Counted from the stretch's first letter, positions 1 through 9,699 are shown. The stretch is 64,000 nt of DNA from Verrucomicrobiia bacterium (GCA_023953615.1 JAMLJH010000001.1:2149360-2213359), one strand, 5' to 3'. The notes: generated by a model from the letters alone, not told the origin. Numbers and translations: made by a program.

Positions 1-2
1 AC

Positions 3-410
3 CGCCGCGTGGCACCGGTGTTGGTGGATGTGTTCTACGACCATTTTCTTTCGGCAAGCTGGCCGCAGTATTCCCGGCAGCCTTTGTCGGCATTCGTGAG
101 TGAGGTTTACCAAAGCTTCGCGCCGCATCAAATGCACCTGCCGGAATGGTTTGGTCCGGTTTGGCGTCAGATGCAAGTCGAGGATTGGCTGGGATCGTAT
201 CAGGATTTCGCCGGACTGGAACGCACGCTGGGGCGAATGGAGCGACGCTTTCGCCGGCGCGTGGATTTGGTTGGCGGTTTGGCGGAACTGAAACGGCATT
301 ACGCCGCATTGCAAACCGACTTCCAACAATTCTTTCCCGAACTGCTGGCGGCCCTGCCTGACGCCGGGGTCAGCCGCGGTAATTTTGCAGCAACGCCAGC
401 ATCTCCTTGA
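3..410 (+). CDS. ACP phosphodiesterase (AcpH-like), C-terminal part
   Basis: This is the 3' part of a gene that begins before the window; the reading frame is open from base 3. The visible residues (RRVAPVLVDVFYDHFLS, then the region around 'SFAPHQMHLPEWF') resemble the conserved helical segment of acyl-carrier-protein phosphodiesterase, the family that removes 4'-phosphopantetheine from holo-ACP in the cytoplasm. The HxxxDxxxD metal motif expected at the N-terminus lies outside the window, so the catalytic part cannot be checked. The gene converges on pdxJ and the two 3' ends overlap by 41 bp. Family assignment rests on pattern recognition of the C-terminal half only. Confidence 0.65.
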   Translation, partial: RRVAPVLVDVFYDHFLSASWPQYSRQPLSAFVSEVYQSFAPHQMHLPEWFGPVWRQMQVEDWLGSYQDFAGLERTLGRMERRFRRRVDLVGGLAELKRHYAALQTDFQQFFPELLAALPDAGVSRGNFAATPASP

Positions 411-1110
411 CCGCGACGGTCAGCCCCGCGAAGACCGCGCGGCTGATGATGCTGTGGCCAATGTTCAATTCCACCAGATGCGGAACCTGATGGATGACCG
501 ACAGGTTCTCGTAGTTCAGACCGTGTCCGGCGTTGACTTGCAATCCGAGCGCGTGCGCCTGGCGCGCCCCGTTGATCAAGCGCCGCAATTCCACCGCGCA
601 CCGGGCGGGATCATGAAAAGTTTCGGCAAACTGGCCCGTGTGGAGCTCGATGAATTGCGTGCCGGTGCGGGCGGCGGCGGCAATTTGATTTTCATCCGGG
701 GCGATGAACAAACTCACCTCGATGTTGGCGTCGTTCATGCGTTGCCGCGTTTCGGTGAGGGCCGCTTCGTGGCCCGCGACATCCAGTCCGCCTTCGGTGG
801 TGACCTCCTGACGACGCTCGGGCACGAGGCAAACGATGTCCGGTCGCAGTTCGATGGCGAGGCGGACAATTTCCGGCACGTTCGCCATTTCGAGATTCAA
901 GCGGGTGGAAATGGTTTCGCGCAGTTTCCACACGTCGCGATCCTGGATGTGCCGCCGGTCTTCGCGCAAATGCGCGGTGATGCCCTGCGCGCCCGCCGCT
1001 TCGCAAACATGTGCCGCTTCCACCGGCGAAGGCTCGCCTTCCGTTCGACCGCGATAACGCGCTTCGCGGAGCGTGGCGGTGTGATCAATGTTGACTCCGA
1101 GTTTTAACAC
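370..1110 (-). CDS. pdxJ: Pyridoxine 5'-phosphate synthase PdxJ
   Basis: PdxJ condenses 3-amino-2-oxopropyl phosphate with 1-deoxyxylulose 5-phosphate to make pyridoxine 5'-phosphate, the last ring-forming step of DXP-dependent vitamin B6 synthesis. The protein opens LKLGVNIDHTATLREARY, with the characteristic NIDHxAT motif. It also has the GITAHLREDRRHI, FIELHTGQFAE and LQVNAGHGLNYEN segments of the TIM barrel. I chose the GTG at 1110, giving 246 residues, the usual length of about 240. The open frame continues far upstream (to 1410) across the divergent ymdB gene with no family similarity, so that extension is rejected. The 3' end overlaps the convergent AcpH-like gene. Confidence 0.96.
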   Translation of the reverse strand: MLKLGVNIDHTATLREARYRGRTEGEPSPVEAAHVCEAAGAQGITAHLREDRRHIQDRDVWKLRETISTRLNLEMANVPEIVRLAIELRPDIVCLVPERRQEVTTEGGLDVAGHEAALTETRQRMNDANIEVSLFIAPDENQIAAAARTGTQFIELHTGQFAETFHDPARCAVELRRLINGARQAHALGLQVNAGHGLNYENLSVIHQVPHLVELNIGHSIISRAVFAGLTVAVKEMLALLQNYRG

Positions 1111-1203
1111 GTATGGCAGTGTGGGACACGCCGCGGGGGATGCAAATGAGAAATGCGCCCGATTCTGTGCGTGCCAGGGCCTGGGGCGGTGGGCTAGCTT
1201 CGC

Positions 1204-2007
1204 ATGGTGAAAATTCTTTTCATTGGAGACATCGTGGGCGAGCCCGGCCGCCGTGCCGTGCAGACTTTGCTGCCCAAGCTGCGGGAAGAACACGCGGTGG
1301 ATTTTGTGATCGCCAACGGTGAAAATTCCGCCGGCGGCAATGGAATTACCCCGCGCCTCGCCACGGAATTGTTTGGCGCGGGCATTGACGTCATTACGAG
1401 CGGCGACCATTTATGGGATCAGAAGGAAGTGTTGGAATTGTTGAACTCGGAACCGCGTTTCCTGCGACCGATCAATTATCCCGAACACACGCCGGGGCAG
1501 GGCGCGGGGATTTTCGACATCAAGCGAGCGCGATCGGATGCCGCCGGTCCAATTCGAGTGGCAGTGCTGAATGCGCAAGGTCGCGTGTTCATGGCCGCGC
1601 TGGAAAATCCGTTCAGCGTGGTGCCGCCGGTGATTGCGCGGCTCCGATCCGAGACGAAAATCATCTTCGTGGATTTTCATGCCGAGGCGACCTCGGAGAA
1701 AATCGCTTTGGCACGCCTGTTGGATGGCACGGTTAGCGCCGTTGTGGGGACGCATACGCATGTGCAGACCGCCGATGAGCAGATTTTTCCGGGCGGCACC
1801 GCTTACCTTAGCGACGCTGGTTTTACTGGTCCGCATGAGAGTGTGTTGGGTCGGGAGATAGAGCCAGTCATCAAACGCTTCGTCACCAACATGCCGCAGC
1901 GGTTTGAAGTGGCGAAGCACCGGATTCTGCTCCACGGCGCGCTGGTTACGATTGATGCCGCTACCGGTCACGCCCGCCAAATCCAGCGCATTTCTGAAGC
2001 TTTATAG
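1204..2007 (+). CDS. ymdB: YmdB-family metallophosphoesterase (TIGR00282 type)
   Basis: A 267-residue calcineurin-like phosphoesterase of the YmdB/TIGR00282 family. Characterised members hydrolyse 2',3'-cyclic nucleotides in the cytoplasm. The dinuclear metal motifs are all visible: GDIVGEPGR at residues 8-16, NGENSAGGNGIT near 39-50, SGDHLWDQ near 66-73, VDFHAEATSEK near 155-165 and VGTHTHVQTAD near 180-190. Length and ATG start fit the family exactly. It is divergent from pdxJ with a 93-bp gap that must hold both promoters. The in vivo substrate cannot be read from the sequence. Confidence 0.93.
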   Translation: MVKILFIGDIVGEPGRRAVQTLLPKLREEHAVDFVIANGENSAGGNGITPRLATELFGAGIDVITSGDHLWDQKEVLELLNSEPRFLRPINYPEHTPGQGAGIFDIKRARSDAAGPIRVAVLNAQGRVFMAALENPFSVVPPVIARLRSETKIIFVDFHAEATSEKIALARLLDGTVSAVVGTHTHVQTADEQIFPGGTAYLSDAGFTGPHESVLGREIEPVIKRFVTNMPQRFEVAKHRILLHGALVTIDAATGHARQIQRISEAL

Positions 2008-2278
2008 CTTTCCGGACCGGGGCGCGGCGCCGTGAGGATATTGTTTGCGGGCTGCGGAAAAATCACCCGTGGCGTGACCCCGGTGCAGTTGCGGGTTTTC
2101 AAGACAAACATTGTCTCGTGCTTCTCGATCGCTGTCTTTAATTCGCGACGTGATGTTATTCGGTTGCGGGGTTGAGTTAGTCCTCGCGGAGATTTTGCGC
2201 GGATTTGGCGCCGAAACATTGGAAAAATTCCCCGGGGGGCTACCGGATTGGCAATTTTTTTGCGATGCCCTCTTTTCG

Positions 2279-4774
2279 ATGTGTTGTAAAGGAGTGTTGT
2301 ATTCGGTAAGTCGTAAGACGTGGAGTGTCTTCTTCAGTTGTCTTTCACTTTTCGTCCTGATTCCAGCTGCGCCGGCGGCGGACGTTACTTTGGCGTGGGA
2401 TGCCAGTCCTGATGCCACGGTGGTCGGCTATCGTGTTTATTATGGCAGCGTCAGCGGCAATTACACCAATTTCATCCAGGTTGGAAACGTCACCACTGCT
2501 ATCGTGCCGAATCTGCGCGCTGGCAACAGGTACTATTTTGCCGCCACTGCTAACGATTCTGATGATCTTGAAAGCCCCTTTTCCAATGAAGTTGGCTACA
2601 CTGTTCCGTCCGTCAATCAACCGCCGACCTTGGGGGCGATTGGGGATGTAACGATTGATGAGGATGCGGGTTTACAGACGGTGGGATTAAGCGGGATAGG
2701 CGCGGGGAGCGGGGAGACGGGACAGGCGTTGACGGTGAGCGCGGTGTCGTCGAACCCGGGATTGATCCCGACGCCGGTGGTGAGTTACACGAGTCCGAAC
2801 GGGACGGGGAGTTTACGATTTACGCCGGTGGCCGACGGGCACGGGAGCGCGGTGATCACGGTGACGGTGAACGACGGGCAGACGACGAACAACACGGTGA
2901 GCCGGAGCTTTACGGTGACGGTGCGTTCGGTGAACGACGCGCCGACGTTGGACGCGATCGTGGATCAGTACCTGGCGGGCAACGGCGGGGCGCGGACGGT
3001 GGGGTTGAGCGGGATCAGTTCGGGAGCGGCCAACGAGGCGGACGCGTTGACGGTGAGCGCGGTATCGTCGGACCCGAGCGTGGTGTTGCCTCCGGTGGTG
3101 AGTTACACGAGTCCGAGCGGGACGGGGAGTCTGCGGCTGGAGCCGGCGGCGAACCGGAGCGGGAGCGCGGTGATCACGGTGACGGTGAACGATGGGCAGG
3201 GGCAGAACGGGACGGTGAGCCGGAGCTTTACGGTGACAGTCCAAGCGGAGAACCAGTCGCCGACGATCTCGACGATCGCGGACCGGACCATCATTTCAGA
3301 CACCAATAGCGGGCCGATCGGATTTGTCATCAGTGACGAAGATACGCTGGTTAATTCGCTGACTTTAACGGCCAGTTCATCCGCGCCGGGTATCGTTCCA
3401 GTTGCCGGCATCGTATTTGGAGGTAGCGGGACCAATCGAACGGTGCGGATCACGCCCGTTGCTGATTCTGCCGGGACCGCCCGGATTACGCTGACGGTGA
3501 GCGATGGCACGGCCTCCGCCAGCACCGCGTTTAATGTGATAGTGCAGAAGCCGCAGCCGGCGGTGGGACAATTGTCCGTGGTGAAGAACGGTGAAGGCAC
3601 AATCACTCCCGATCTTACTGGCACGACGTTGATTGTGGGGCAGAGCTACACCGTCACGGCCATTCCGGCGTCCGGATATGTGTTCTCGAGTTGGAGTGGC
3701 AGCGTGGTCTCCACCTCGCCGACCCTCACTTTCATCATGCAATCCAACACGGTGATTCAGGCCAACTTTGTGGGGGACCCTTATCTGGCGGCGGCTGGGA
3801 CCTACAATGGTTTGTTCAATGAAACCGATGAAGTGCGTTTGGAAAGCGCCGGGACGTTCAGCGTTTACGTGGATAACCAGGGCCATTACTCGGCCTGGGT
3901 GCAGATGGGATACGTTCGTTATCCATTTAGCGGAGCGTTGAGTCAGGAGCTGCGCGCCACCAATACCATCGCTCGTTGGGAGCAAAGTTCCCTCGTGGTC
4001 GAGTTGGAGGTGGGACGGGGAGCGACTGCGGGTCAGATTTTTGGGCGCATAACCGACGGACGCTGGACGGGGCAACTCTCAGGAGGACGTCCAGCGTCCA
4101 GTTCGGACCTTGCGGGTGAATATACCGCAGTGTTCCCGGGAATCGCCGGAGACCTCTCGCGTCCAGCCGGTGACGGTTATGCCACCATTCACGTGGCGGC
4201 CGATGGTCTGGCGACGATGAGCGGCACGTTGGCCGACGGCACCCGGTTCATGCAATCCGCCTACATCACGGTGGATGGCGACTGGCCCTTGGGCGTCTCC
4301 ATGTATGCGGGCAAAGGTTTGATCCTGAGCTGGGTCACGTTTGCCAATCTCACCTCGAGCGATCTGAACGGGGACATGGTCTGGATCAAACAAGCCGGGG
4401 CCAGTGCCACGAGTTATCCACTCGGATTCGCGCTCGGCACCAAAGTGGTTGGTTCAGCGTATGTCGCTCCGCAAACGGAGGAGAAGGCGCTGAATCTCGC
4501 GGGCGGCGTGGTAAGCTTCAGCGGCGGCAACTTGACCGCACCATTTAACAATGTCGTCAGTATCAACCCGGGCAGCCAGGTGGTGAATCTGAGTCCGAAC
4601 ACCCTCACTTTCAATATCACTCCGAGTTCCGGATTGTTCAGTGGTCAGGTGCAAGAGCCTGATGGCGGACCGACCCACGCTTTCAACGGAGTAATCCTAC
4701 AGAAACTGAACGCCGGGTATGGCACAATGGACGGTTCGCCGTTAGCCAGCCGCGTGGTCTTGGCGGCTCCGTAA
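2279..4774 (+). CDS. Secreted FN3 / Ig-like tandem-repeat protein
   Basis: A predicted 831-residue exported protein of unknown function. After a hydrophobic leader ending near 'LIPAAPAAD' (residues about 12-34) it has a fibronectin type III domain (about 34-110) with the VVGYRVYYG and YYFAATAND strands. Three cadherin/Ig-like repeats follow (about 111-219, 219-324 and 324-422), then a divergent InlB B-repeat-like segment (about 430-499, 'GEGTITPD...FSSWSGS') and an unassigned beta-rich C-terminus. Repeats 1 and 2 are nearly identical in DNA and use G/C-ending codons much more than the rest of the gene. The open frame extends upstream to 2111, but the ATG at 2279 places the leader at the N-terminus. 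A role in surface binding or adhesion is inference. Confidence 0.75.
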   Translation: MCCKGVLYSVSRKTWSVFFSCLSLFVLIPAAPAADVTLAWDASPDATVVGYRVYYGSVSGNYTNFIQVGNVTTAIVPNLRAGNRYYFAATANDSDDLESPFSNEVGYTVPSVNQPPTLGAIGDVTIDEDAGLQTVGLSGIGAGSGETGQALTVSAVSSNPGLIPTPVVSYTSPNGTGSLRFTPVADGHGSAVITVTVNDGQTTNNTVSRSFTVTVRSVNDAPTLDAIVDQYLAGNGGARTVGLSGISSGAANEADALTVSAVSSDPSVVLPPVVSYTSPSGTGSLRLEPAANRSGSAVITVTVNDGQGQNGTVSRSFTVTVQAENQSPTISTIADRTIISDTNSGPIGFVISDEDTLVNSLTLTASSSAPGIVPVAGIVFGGSGTNRTVRITPVADSAGTARITLTVSDGTASASTAFNVIVQKPQPAVGQLSVVKNGEGTITPDLTGTTLIVGQSYTVTAIPASGYVFSSWSGSVVSTSPTLTFIMQSNTVIQANFVGDPYLAAAGTYNGLFNETDEVRLESAGTFSVYVDNQGHYSAWVQMGYVRYPFSGALSQELRATNTIARWEQSSLVVELEVGRGATAGQIFGRITDGRWTGQLSGGRPASSSDLAGEYTAVFPGIAGDLSRPAGDGYATIHVAADGLATMSGTLADGTRFMQSAYITVDGDWPLGVSMYAGKGLILSWVTFANLTSSDLNGDMVWIKQAGASATSYPLGFALGTKVVGSAYVAPQTEEKALNLAGGVVSFSGGNLTAPFNNVVSINPGSQVVNLSPNTLTFNITPSSGLFSGQVQEPDGGPTHAFNGVILQKLNAGYGTMDGSPLASRVVLAAP
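2678..3242 (+). repeat. Two tandem intragenic repeats (about 318-bp period)
   Basis: Two copies of an Ig-like domain coding unit lie in tandem, about 2678-2935 and 2996-3242. Long stretches are identical in DNA, for example gggagcgcggtgatcacggt in both copies and the segment reading SRSFTVTV. Codons here are almost exclusively ggg, gag, acg, agc, gtg and ttg, in contrast with the mixed usage upstream and downstream. This suggests recent duplication or gene conversion within the repeat tract. Confidence 0.8.
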
Positions 4775-4858
4775 TTTTGACGGCTTGCGATAATTCAGAA
4801 TGCAGGCGAATGGAGTCCGTCCATATTTAACTACTCCGACCTAAAGCGAATGATTTAA

Positions 4859-7800
4859 ATGGCGAAAGTCCGTCCGATCAGCGACGAAAGACGTATCGGA
4901 AGCCGGCTGAGGTTGTTGGCAACCTTGGCCGTGCTGCCGTTGCTGGTCCCGTTCGCTTTCGCCGCGCCGCAAAAGGTGCGAGTGAGCGATCCGGTGTTGG
5001 CCGAGCAGTTGATCGAACGAGGCGGCCAGGTACTCGCCGATTATGGCAGCTTCAAAATCATTCGCACGGAGGGTGACTCCGCGGCGGCTTTGCGCGGTGG
5101 ACGCGCGGGAGACACGGCCGACGAACTGCGGTTGAACGCGCGCAGCATCTCAACGCGGGACATTTCAAAGCAACGACCCCGCCCCACCCGGGCGCTGGCC
5201 AATGGACCGCAGTTGCACCTGGTTCAATTCGTCGGTCCGATCAAGCCCACGTGGCGCGAGCAATTACAGCAACTGGGCGCGCAAATCGTGAGTTACGTTC
5301 CCGCCAATGCCTACCTGATTCGCGGTGAAGCGGCGACGTTGGCGCAGGTGCAAGCCTGGGCTGCCGTGACGGATTACGTGCAATGGGATGATGACTACGC
5401 TGCGGAAGATAAATTAGCGTCCAACATTCGCCATCGGTTTGGTGGAGATTTACGCGTGGCCGAAACCAATGATTTGTTTGCGGTTCAGTTAATCGAATCC
5501 GCCGCGGACACTCCCGCAACGCTGACTTTGATTGAAGCGTTGAAACTGCAGCCCATCCAACGTGATTTTCGCGTTCTGCAATATCGTAATCTCATTGTGC
5601 GTTTGCCGTCGGGGCGGTTGGATGAATTGACCGCACGGCCGGATGTGGTTTCGATTCAACTTTATCAAGAGCCGCAACTGCGGGATGAGCGACAGGCTCA
5701 AATCATCGCCGGAGCTGGGGCCGGATCGCAGTCCGCTGGTCCTGGTTACCTCGCCTGGTTGGCGGGCAAGGGCTTTACGCAGGAGCAATTTGATGCCTCG
5801 GGATTCGTTGTGGATATCAGCGACAGTGGAATTGACAACGGCACGATTGCGCCCGGCCACCTGGCATTATATCGCTACGCTGACGCGCCGTTGGGCAGCC
5901 GCGTGGCGTATAACCGTTTATTCGGGACGCCACATTCGGGCAGCACGCTGGCCGGGTTGGACGGTCACGGTAATTTGAACGCGCACATTCTGGCGGGTTA
6001 CGCCGACAATCTCACCGGGTTTCCGCACACGGACAGCGCTGGATTTCAATACGGTCTCGGCGTGTGTCCGTTTGTACAAATCGGCTCGTCGGTGGTGTTC
6101 GATCCGGATCAATTCACCCATCCGAATTATGTCGAGTTGCAAGCACGGGCTTATCAAGCCGGCGCGCGCATCAGCGTCAACAGTTGGGGCGCACCGGACA
6201 ACACCTATTCGATTGACGCCCAGGCTTACGACGCCTTGGTGCGCGACGCGCAACCCGCAGGGTCGGTTCACGACACTCCAGGCAATCAAGAGATGGTAAT
6301 TTTATTTGCCGCCGGCAACAGCGGACCGTCGCCCCATTCCGTCGGTGCTCCGGGCACGGCAAAAAACGTAATCACCGTGGGCGCTTCCGAGAATGTGCGT
6401 TCGCTCAGCCTTGCCAACGGCGGATCAAGCGCGTTTGGTAGTGACGGCGGCGGTTACACGGATTTGAATGCCGATGTCGCCGATGATCTCGCGCTGTTTT
6501 CGAGTCGCGGTCCGTGCAGCGATGGCCGACAGAAACCGGATCTGGTTGCTCCAGGAACGCATGTGGTCGGCGGTGTGCCGCAGAGTGCATTGACTTTGGA
6601 TGGCTTGGGCACCGCGCTAAGCGGGTTCAAGGCGTCTTCGATTCTGGCGTTGAGCGGCAGCGGTACTCCTGGTAGTCCGGCGAATTTCTTTCCGTTGGGC
6701 CAACAGTTTTACACCGTTTCCTCGGGCACCAGTCACGCCGTCCCGGCGGTGGCGGGGGCTTGCGCTTTGTTGCGACAATATTTTCTGAATCAAAATCAGT
6801 CCGCGCCCAGTCCGGCGATGACCAAGGCGTATTTGATGAACAGCGCGCGCTATTTGACGGGCGCAGGGGTTGGTGACGATTTGTGGTCGTCGGGACAAGG
6901 GCTTGGGGCCGTCTGGTTGGATCGCGCCTTCGATGCGACCCCGCGAATTCTGCGCGATCAAATAACTGAAGATATTTTTACGGCTTCAGGGCAAGCCCGC
7001 GTGTTTACCGGGCGGATTGTGGATGCAGATAAACCCCTGCGAGTGACGCTGGCTTGGACGGATGCGCCGGGCAGCACGGTGGGGGACGCGTTTAACAACG
7101 ATCTGGATTTGATGGTGCAGATTGGCACGAACCGGTATCTCGGCAATGTGTTCAGTGGTTCGGATTCGATTCAAGGTGGTAGTGCCGATTCGCGCAACAA
7201 CGTCGAGAGCGTATTACTGCCCGCCGGAGTTTCTGGCGATATCGTCGTGACCGTGCTGGCGGCCAATATCAATTCGGATGGTGTGCCCAATTACGGCGGT
7301 CCATTAGATCAGGATTTTGCTCTGGTGATTTACAACGCGACCAACACCACCGTGCCGCTGATTCGCGCCGCCGCCGCCACGCTGACGGCCGAGGGATTCA
7401 CCCCGGCCAATCAAGCGGTGGACCCGGACGAAATGGTGACGGTGCAGTTGGCTTTGGAAAATTATGGCACGCTTGACGCCTCGAATCTGTGGGTAACGTT
7501 GCTGGCCACCAACGGCGTTTCCAATCCAAGCGCCGCGATAAACTACGGCGACTTGGCGTCCGGCGTGGCGCCGGTCGAACGCGGTTTCAGCTTTACTGCG
7601 GTTGGCAACTGCGGCGGGGCCATTTCCCCCACGTTCCGTTTGCAAGACGCCAGCGGCGATTTGGGGTTGATAAATGTGGAATTGCCCTTGGGACAACGGA
7701 TCATCACCACGCGGCAATTCACCAACGCCACCGAGTTGATCATTCCGGATAGCGGCCCGGCCTCGCTCTTTCCCAGCCCGATTACCGTGACGGGAATGAG

Positions 7801-9139
7801 CGGTAAAGTCATTGGAGTGACGGTGACCTTGGATGGGTTGACTCACGCCTGGCCGGAGGATGTGGACGTTTTGTTGGTCGGACCGAACGGACAAAAAGTC
7901 ATGCTGCTGTCCGATTGTGGTGGCGGTAATTCCTGCTCCAATCTGAAATTGAATTTTTCCGTCGCGGCGACGCAATCCCTTCCGCAAGGCGGTCCGATGA
8001 CCAGCGGAACTTACAAGCCGACGAATTACGGTTTGATCGGTGACGTGTTTTCCGCTCCCGCGCCGGGCGGGCCTTATGGCGATAAGTTGAGCGCTTTCGT
8101 TGGTGGCAGTCCCAACGGAACTTGGCGGTTATTTGTTCAAGATGACAGCGCCATGTCGGGTGGTCGCTTGCTGCGCGGTTGGAGTTTAAGTCTCACCACC
8201 TCGAATCTCGTTTGTGCCACCACGAGCCAGACTTTTGCCGACCTGGAACTCACCACGGAGATGGCGACCAATCGCATTGCCACCTGGAGCAACTTTACCA
8301 TGACGATAACCGTGACCAATCACGGCGCAAATCCAGCGACGTTTGTCACGGTCAGCAATCAATTTCCCGCGAGTTATCTGTTGGATACCGCCGTTGCCGG
8401 CTACGGCTTGTGGACGTTGTCGAACTCGACGGGCTTATGGGAGATTGGCGCGCTTGATCCTGGCGAAGCGGTCAGCCTCGAGTTGTCCGGCAGGTGTCTG
8501 TTGGCCGGAGAACTTGTGAACTCCAGTGTGGTGCGCAGTTTTACTGATGATCCGCAGTTGGCCAACAACGGGGCGACGCTGGAGTTTTCTGTGGTTAAAA
8601 TTGACGGCACCGGATTGGGCGTTGGTTCGGATCACCCCCCGTCGTTGTCGCCTCTATCGGATCGAGTGGTACACGCCGGCAGTCCGGTGCATTTCGTGGC
8701 GGCGGCAACCGTGCCCGATTCGCCCACCAACGAACTCACGTTTTCTTTGTTGAGCGGCGCGCCGGCGACCGCAACCATCAATCCCGTCTCAGGAGAATTT
8801 TTCTGGCAGACTCTGGATGTGGACGCCAACACCACCAACTTGATCGCCATTCAGGTTGCCAGCGTCGTTAATCCGACGCAGACAGATACGGGCACCTTCC
8901 ACATCCTGGTGCAACCCCGGCCGCTGATGGCGAACATCATCCGTCAATCGGAGGCGATGGTGATCAGTTGGTCGGCGATCTCCGGCCAGCAATATCAGTT
9001 GGAGACGACGACGAATTTGCTCTCTGATTCCTGGGAGGAATTGGGGTCGGCGCTGACGGCCGTGAATTCGGCGATTTTCTACACCAACTCGCTCCCCATC
9101 CAATCGCAGCAGTTTTATCGCGTTCGCGTGATTCCTTGA
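4859..9139 (+). CDS. Secreted S8 subtilisin-family protease with P domain
   Basis: A 1426-residue exported serine protease. A signal peptide (about 16-35, LLATLAVLPLLVPFAFA) and a long propeptide-like region precede the S8 domain (about 300-700). The triad is visible as D322 (VVDISDSGID), H370 (LDGHGNLNAH) and S625 (VSSGTSHAVP), with the oxyanion Asn487 in FAAGNSGPS. A proprotein-convertase P domain follows (about 945-1113, 'GLTHAWPEDVDVLLVGPNG' to 'LRGWSLSL'), then a DUF11-like domain (about 1122-1247), an Ig-like domain (about 1260-1355) and a C-terminal module ending QQFYRVRVIP. It probably digests extracellular protein. It stands alone, 84 bp after the FN3 protein and on the same strand. 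Confidence 0.9.
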   Translation: MAKVRPISDERRIGSRLRLLATLAVLPLLVPFAFAAPQKVRVSDPVLAEQLIERGGQVLADYGSFKIIRTEGDSAAALRGGRAGDTADELRLNARSISTRDISKQRPRPTRALANGPQLHLVQFVGPIKPTWREQLQQLGAQIVSYVPANAYLIRGEAATLAQVQAWAAVTDYVQWDDDYAAEDKLASNIRHRFGGDLRVAETNDLFAVQLIESAADTPATLTLIEALKLQPIQRDFRVLQYRNLIVRLPSGRLDELTARPDVVSIQLYQEPQLRDERQAQIIAGAGAGSQSAGPGYLAWLAGKGFTQEQFDASGFVVDISDSGIDNGTIAPGHLALYRYADAPLGSRVAYNRLFGTPHSGSTLAGLDGHGNLNAHILAGYADNLTGFPHTDSAGFQYGLGVCPFVQIGSSVVFDPDQFTHPNYVELQARAYQAGARISVNSWGAPDNTYSIDAQAYDALVRDAQPAGSVHDTPGNQEMVILFAAGNSGPSPHSVGAPGTAKNVITVGASENVRSLSLANGGSSAFGSDGGGYTDLNADVADDLALFSSRGPCSDGRQKPDLVAPGTHVVGGVPQSALTLDGLGTALSGFKASSILALSGSGTPGSPANFFPLGQQFYTVSSGTSHAVPAVAGACALLRQYFLNQNQSAPSPAMTKAYLMNSARYLTGAGVGDDLWSSGQGLGAVWLDRAFDATPRILRDQITEDIFTASGQARVFTGRIVDADKPLRVTLAWTDAPGSTVGDAFNNDLDLMVQIGTNRYLGNVFSGSDSIQGGSADSRNNVESVLLPAGVSGDIVVTVLAANINSDGVPNYGGPLDQDFALVIYNATNTTVPLIRAAAATLTAEGFTPANQAVDPDEMVTVQLALENYGTLDASNLWVTLLATNGVSNPSAAINYGDLASGVAPVERGFSFTAVGNCGGAISPTFRLQDASGDLGLINVELPLGQRIITTRQFTNATELIIPDSGPASLFPSPITVTGMSGKVIGVTVTLDGLTHAWPEDVDVLLVGPNGQKVMLLSDCGGGNSCSNLKLNFSVAATQSLPQGGPMTSGTYKPTNYGLIGDVFSAPAPGGPYGDKLSAFVGGSPNGTWRLFVQDDSAMSGGRLLRGWSLSLTTSNLVCATTSQTFADLELTTEMATNRIATWSNFTMTITVTNHGANPATFVTVSNQFPASYLLDTAVAGYGLWTLSNSTGLWEIGALDPGEAVSLELSGRCLLAGELVNSSVVRSFTDDPQLANNGATLEFSVVKIDGTGLGVGSDHPPSLSPLSDRVVHAGSPVHFVAAATVPDSPTNELTFSLLSGAPATATINPVSGEFFWQTLDVDANTTNLIAIQVASVVNPTQTDTGTFHILVQPRPLMANIIRQSEAMVISWSAISGQQYQLETTTNLLSDSWEELGSALTAVNSAIFYTNSLPIQSQQFYRVRVIP

Positions 9140-9242
9140 CCACATCGCGCCGCTCGGAGAAACGGGGTGGCTGGGACGCTGAGGAATCGAGTCGCCGAGA
9201 AATTCTTTTGCAATTCGGCGCCGCTCGAAACAAAATCTCCTC

Positions 9243-9617
9243 GTGACCGCGCCCCTGGCTCTGCTGTGCTACGAAGATATTCTTCCCGGTTCCCAATTGG
9301 TGAACCGGCTTCAAGATCAAGGCTACCGGGTGCAAACCATGTCGAGTGCCGCCGAACTCCCCGCTGCCGCCGCCGGCAGTGGCGCGATGTTGCTGCTGCT
9401 GGACCTCGTTTCACCGCAGCGGAATACTGACGCCGCCATCCGCAAATTGCGAAGTCAGGCGGAAACGGCGCATCTGCCCATTATCGCGTTTGCGGACGAA
9501 GCGGAAACCGAACTGCAAACCGCCGCCAAGGCGGCGGGCGCGAATTTGGTGACGACGGACGCCGCCATCGTCATTCACTTGGAACAATTGATCGAGCAAG
9601 CGTTGCGGGTGGATTAG
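9243..9617 (+). CDS. Degenerate CheY-like receiver-domain protein
   Basis: A 124-residue single-domain protein with the alternating beta-alpha pattern of response-regulator receivers. The phospho-acceptor position is kept as D54 (MLLLLDLVSPQ). The N-terminal acidic pair is reduced to CYED, and the lysine expected after strand beta-5 is missing: the segment reads ANLVTTDAAI. It may therefore be a pseudo-receiver that binds a partner without normal phosphotransfer. The GTG at 9243 is the only plausible start. No kinase is adjacent, and the downstream neighbour is the insertion sequence. Confidence 0.65.
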   Translation: MTAPLALLCYEDILPGSQLVNRLQDQGYRVQTMSSAAELPAAAAGSGAMLLLLDLVSPQRNTDAAIRKLRSQAETAHLPIIAFADEAETELQTAAKAAGANLVTTDAAIVIHLEQLIEQALRVD

Positions 9618-9665
9618 AAACGTCGCGCTCCGCGTATTGCGCATGGCGCGCATGGCGTTTGTGTT

Positions 9666-9699
9666 GTCTGCAGCGGGTGTGATTGGAAGTGACGGTCAA
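9666..9699 (+). repeat. Left target duplication and 25-bp terminal inverted repeat of ISKra4-type element
   Basis: GTCTGCAGC at 9666-9674 is repeated exactly at 11119-11127 and is read as the target-site duplication. The left terminal inverted repeat runs from 9675 (GGGTGTGATTGG...) to 9699. It is a perfect inverted match to 11094-11118. Confidence 0.93.

Noticed and set aside
1111..1410. N-terminal extension of pdxJ in the open frame
   Set aside because: It overlaps the divergent ymdB gene and has no similarity to PdxJ, which starts at the GTG 1110.
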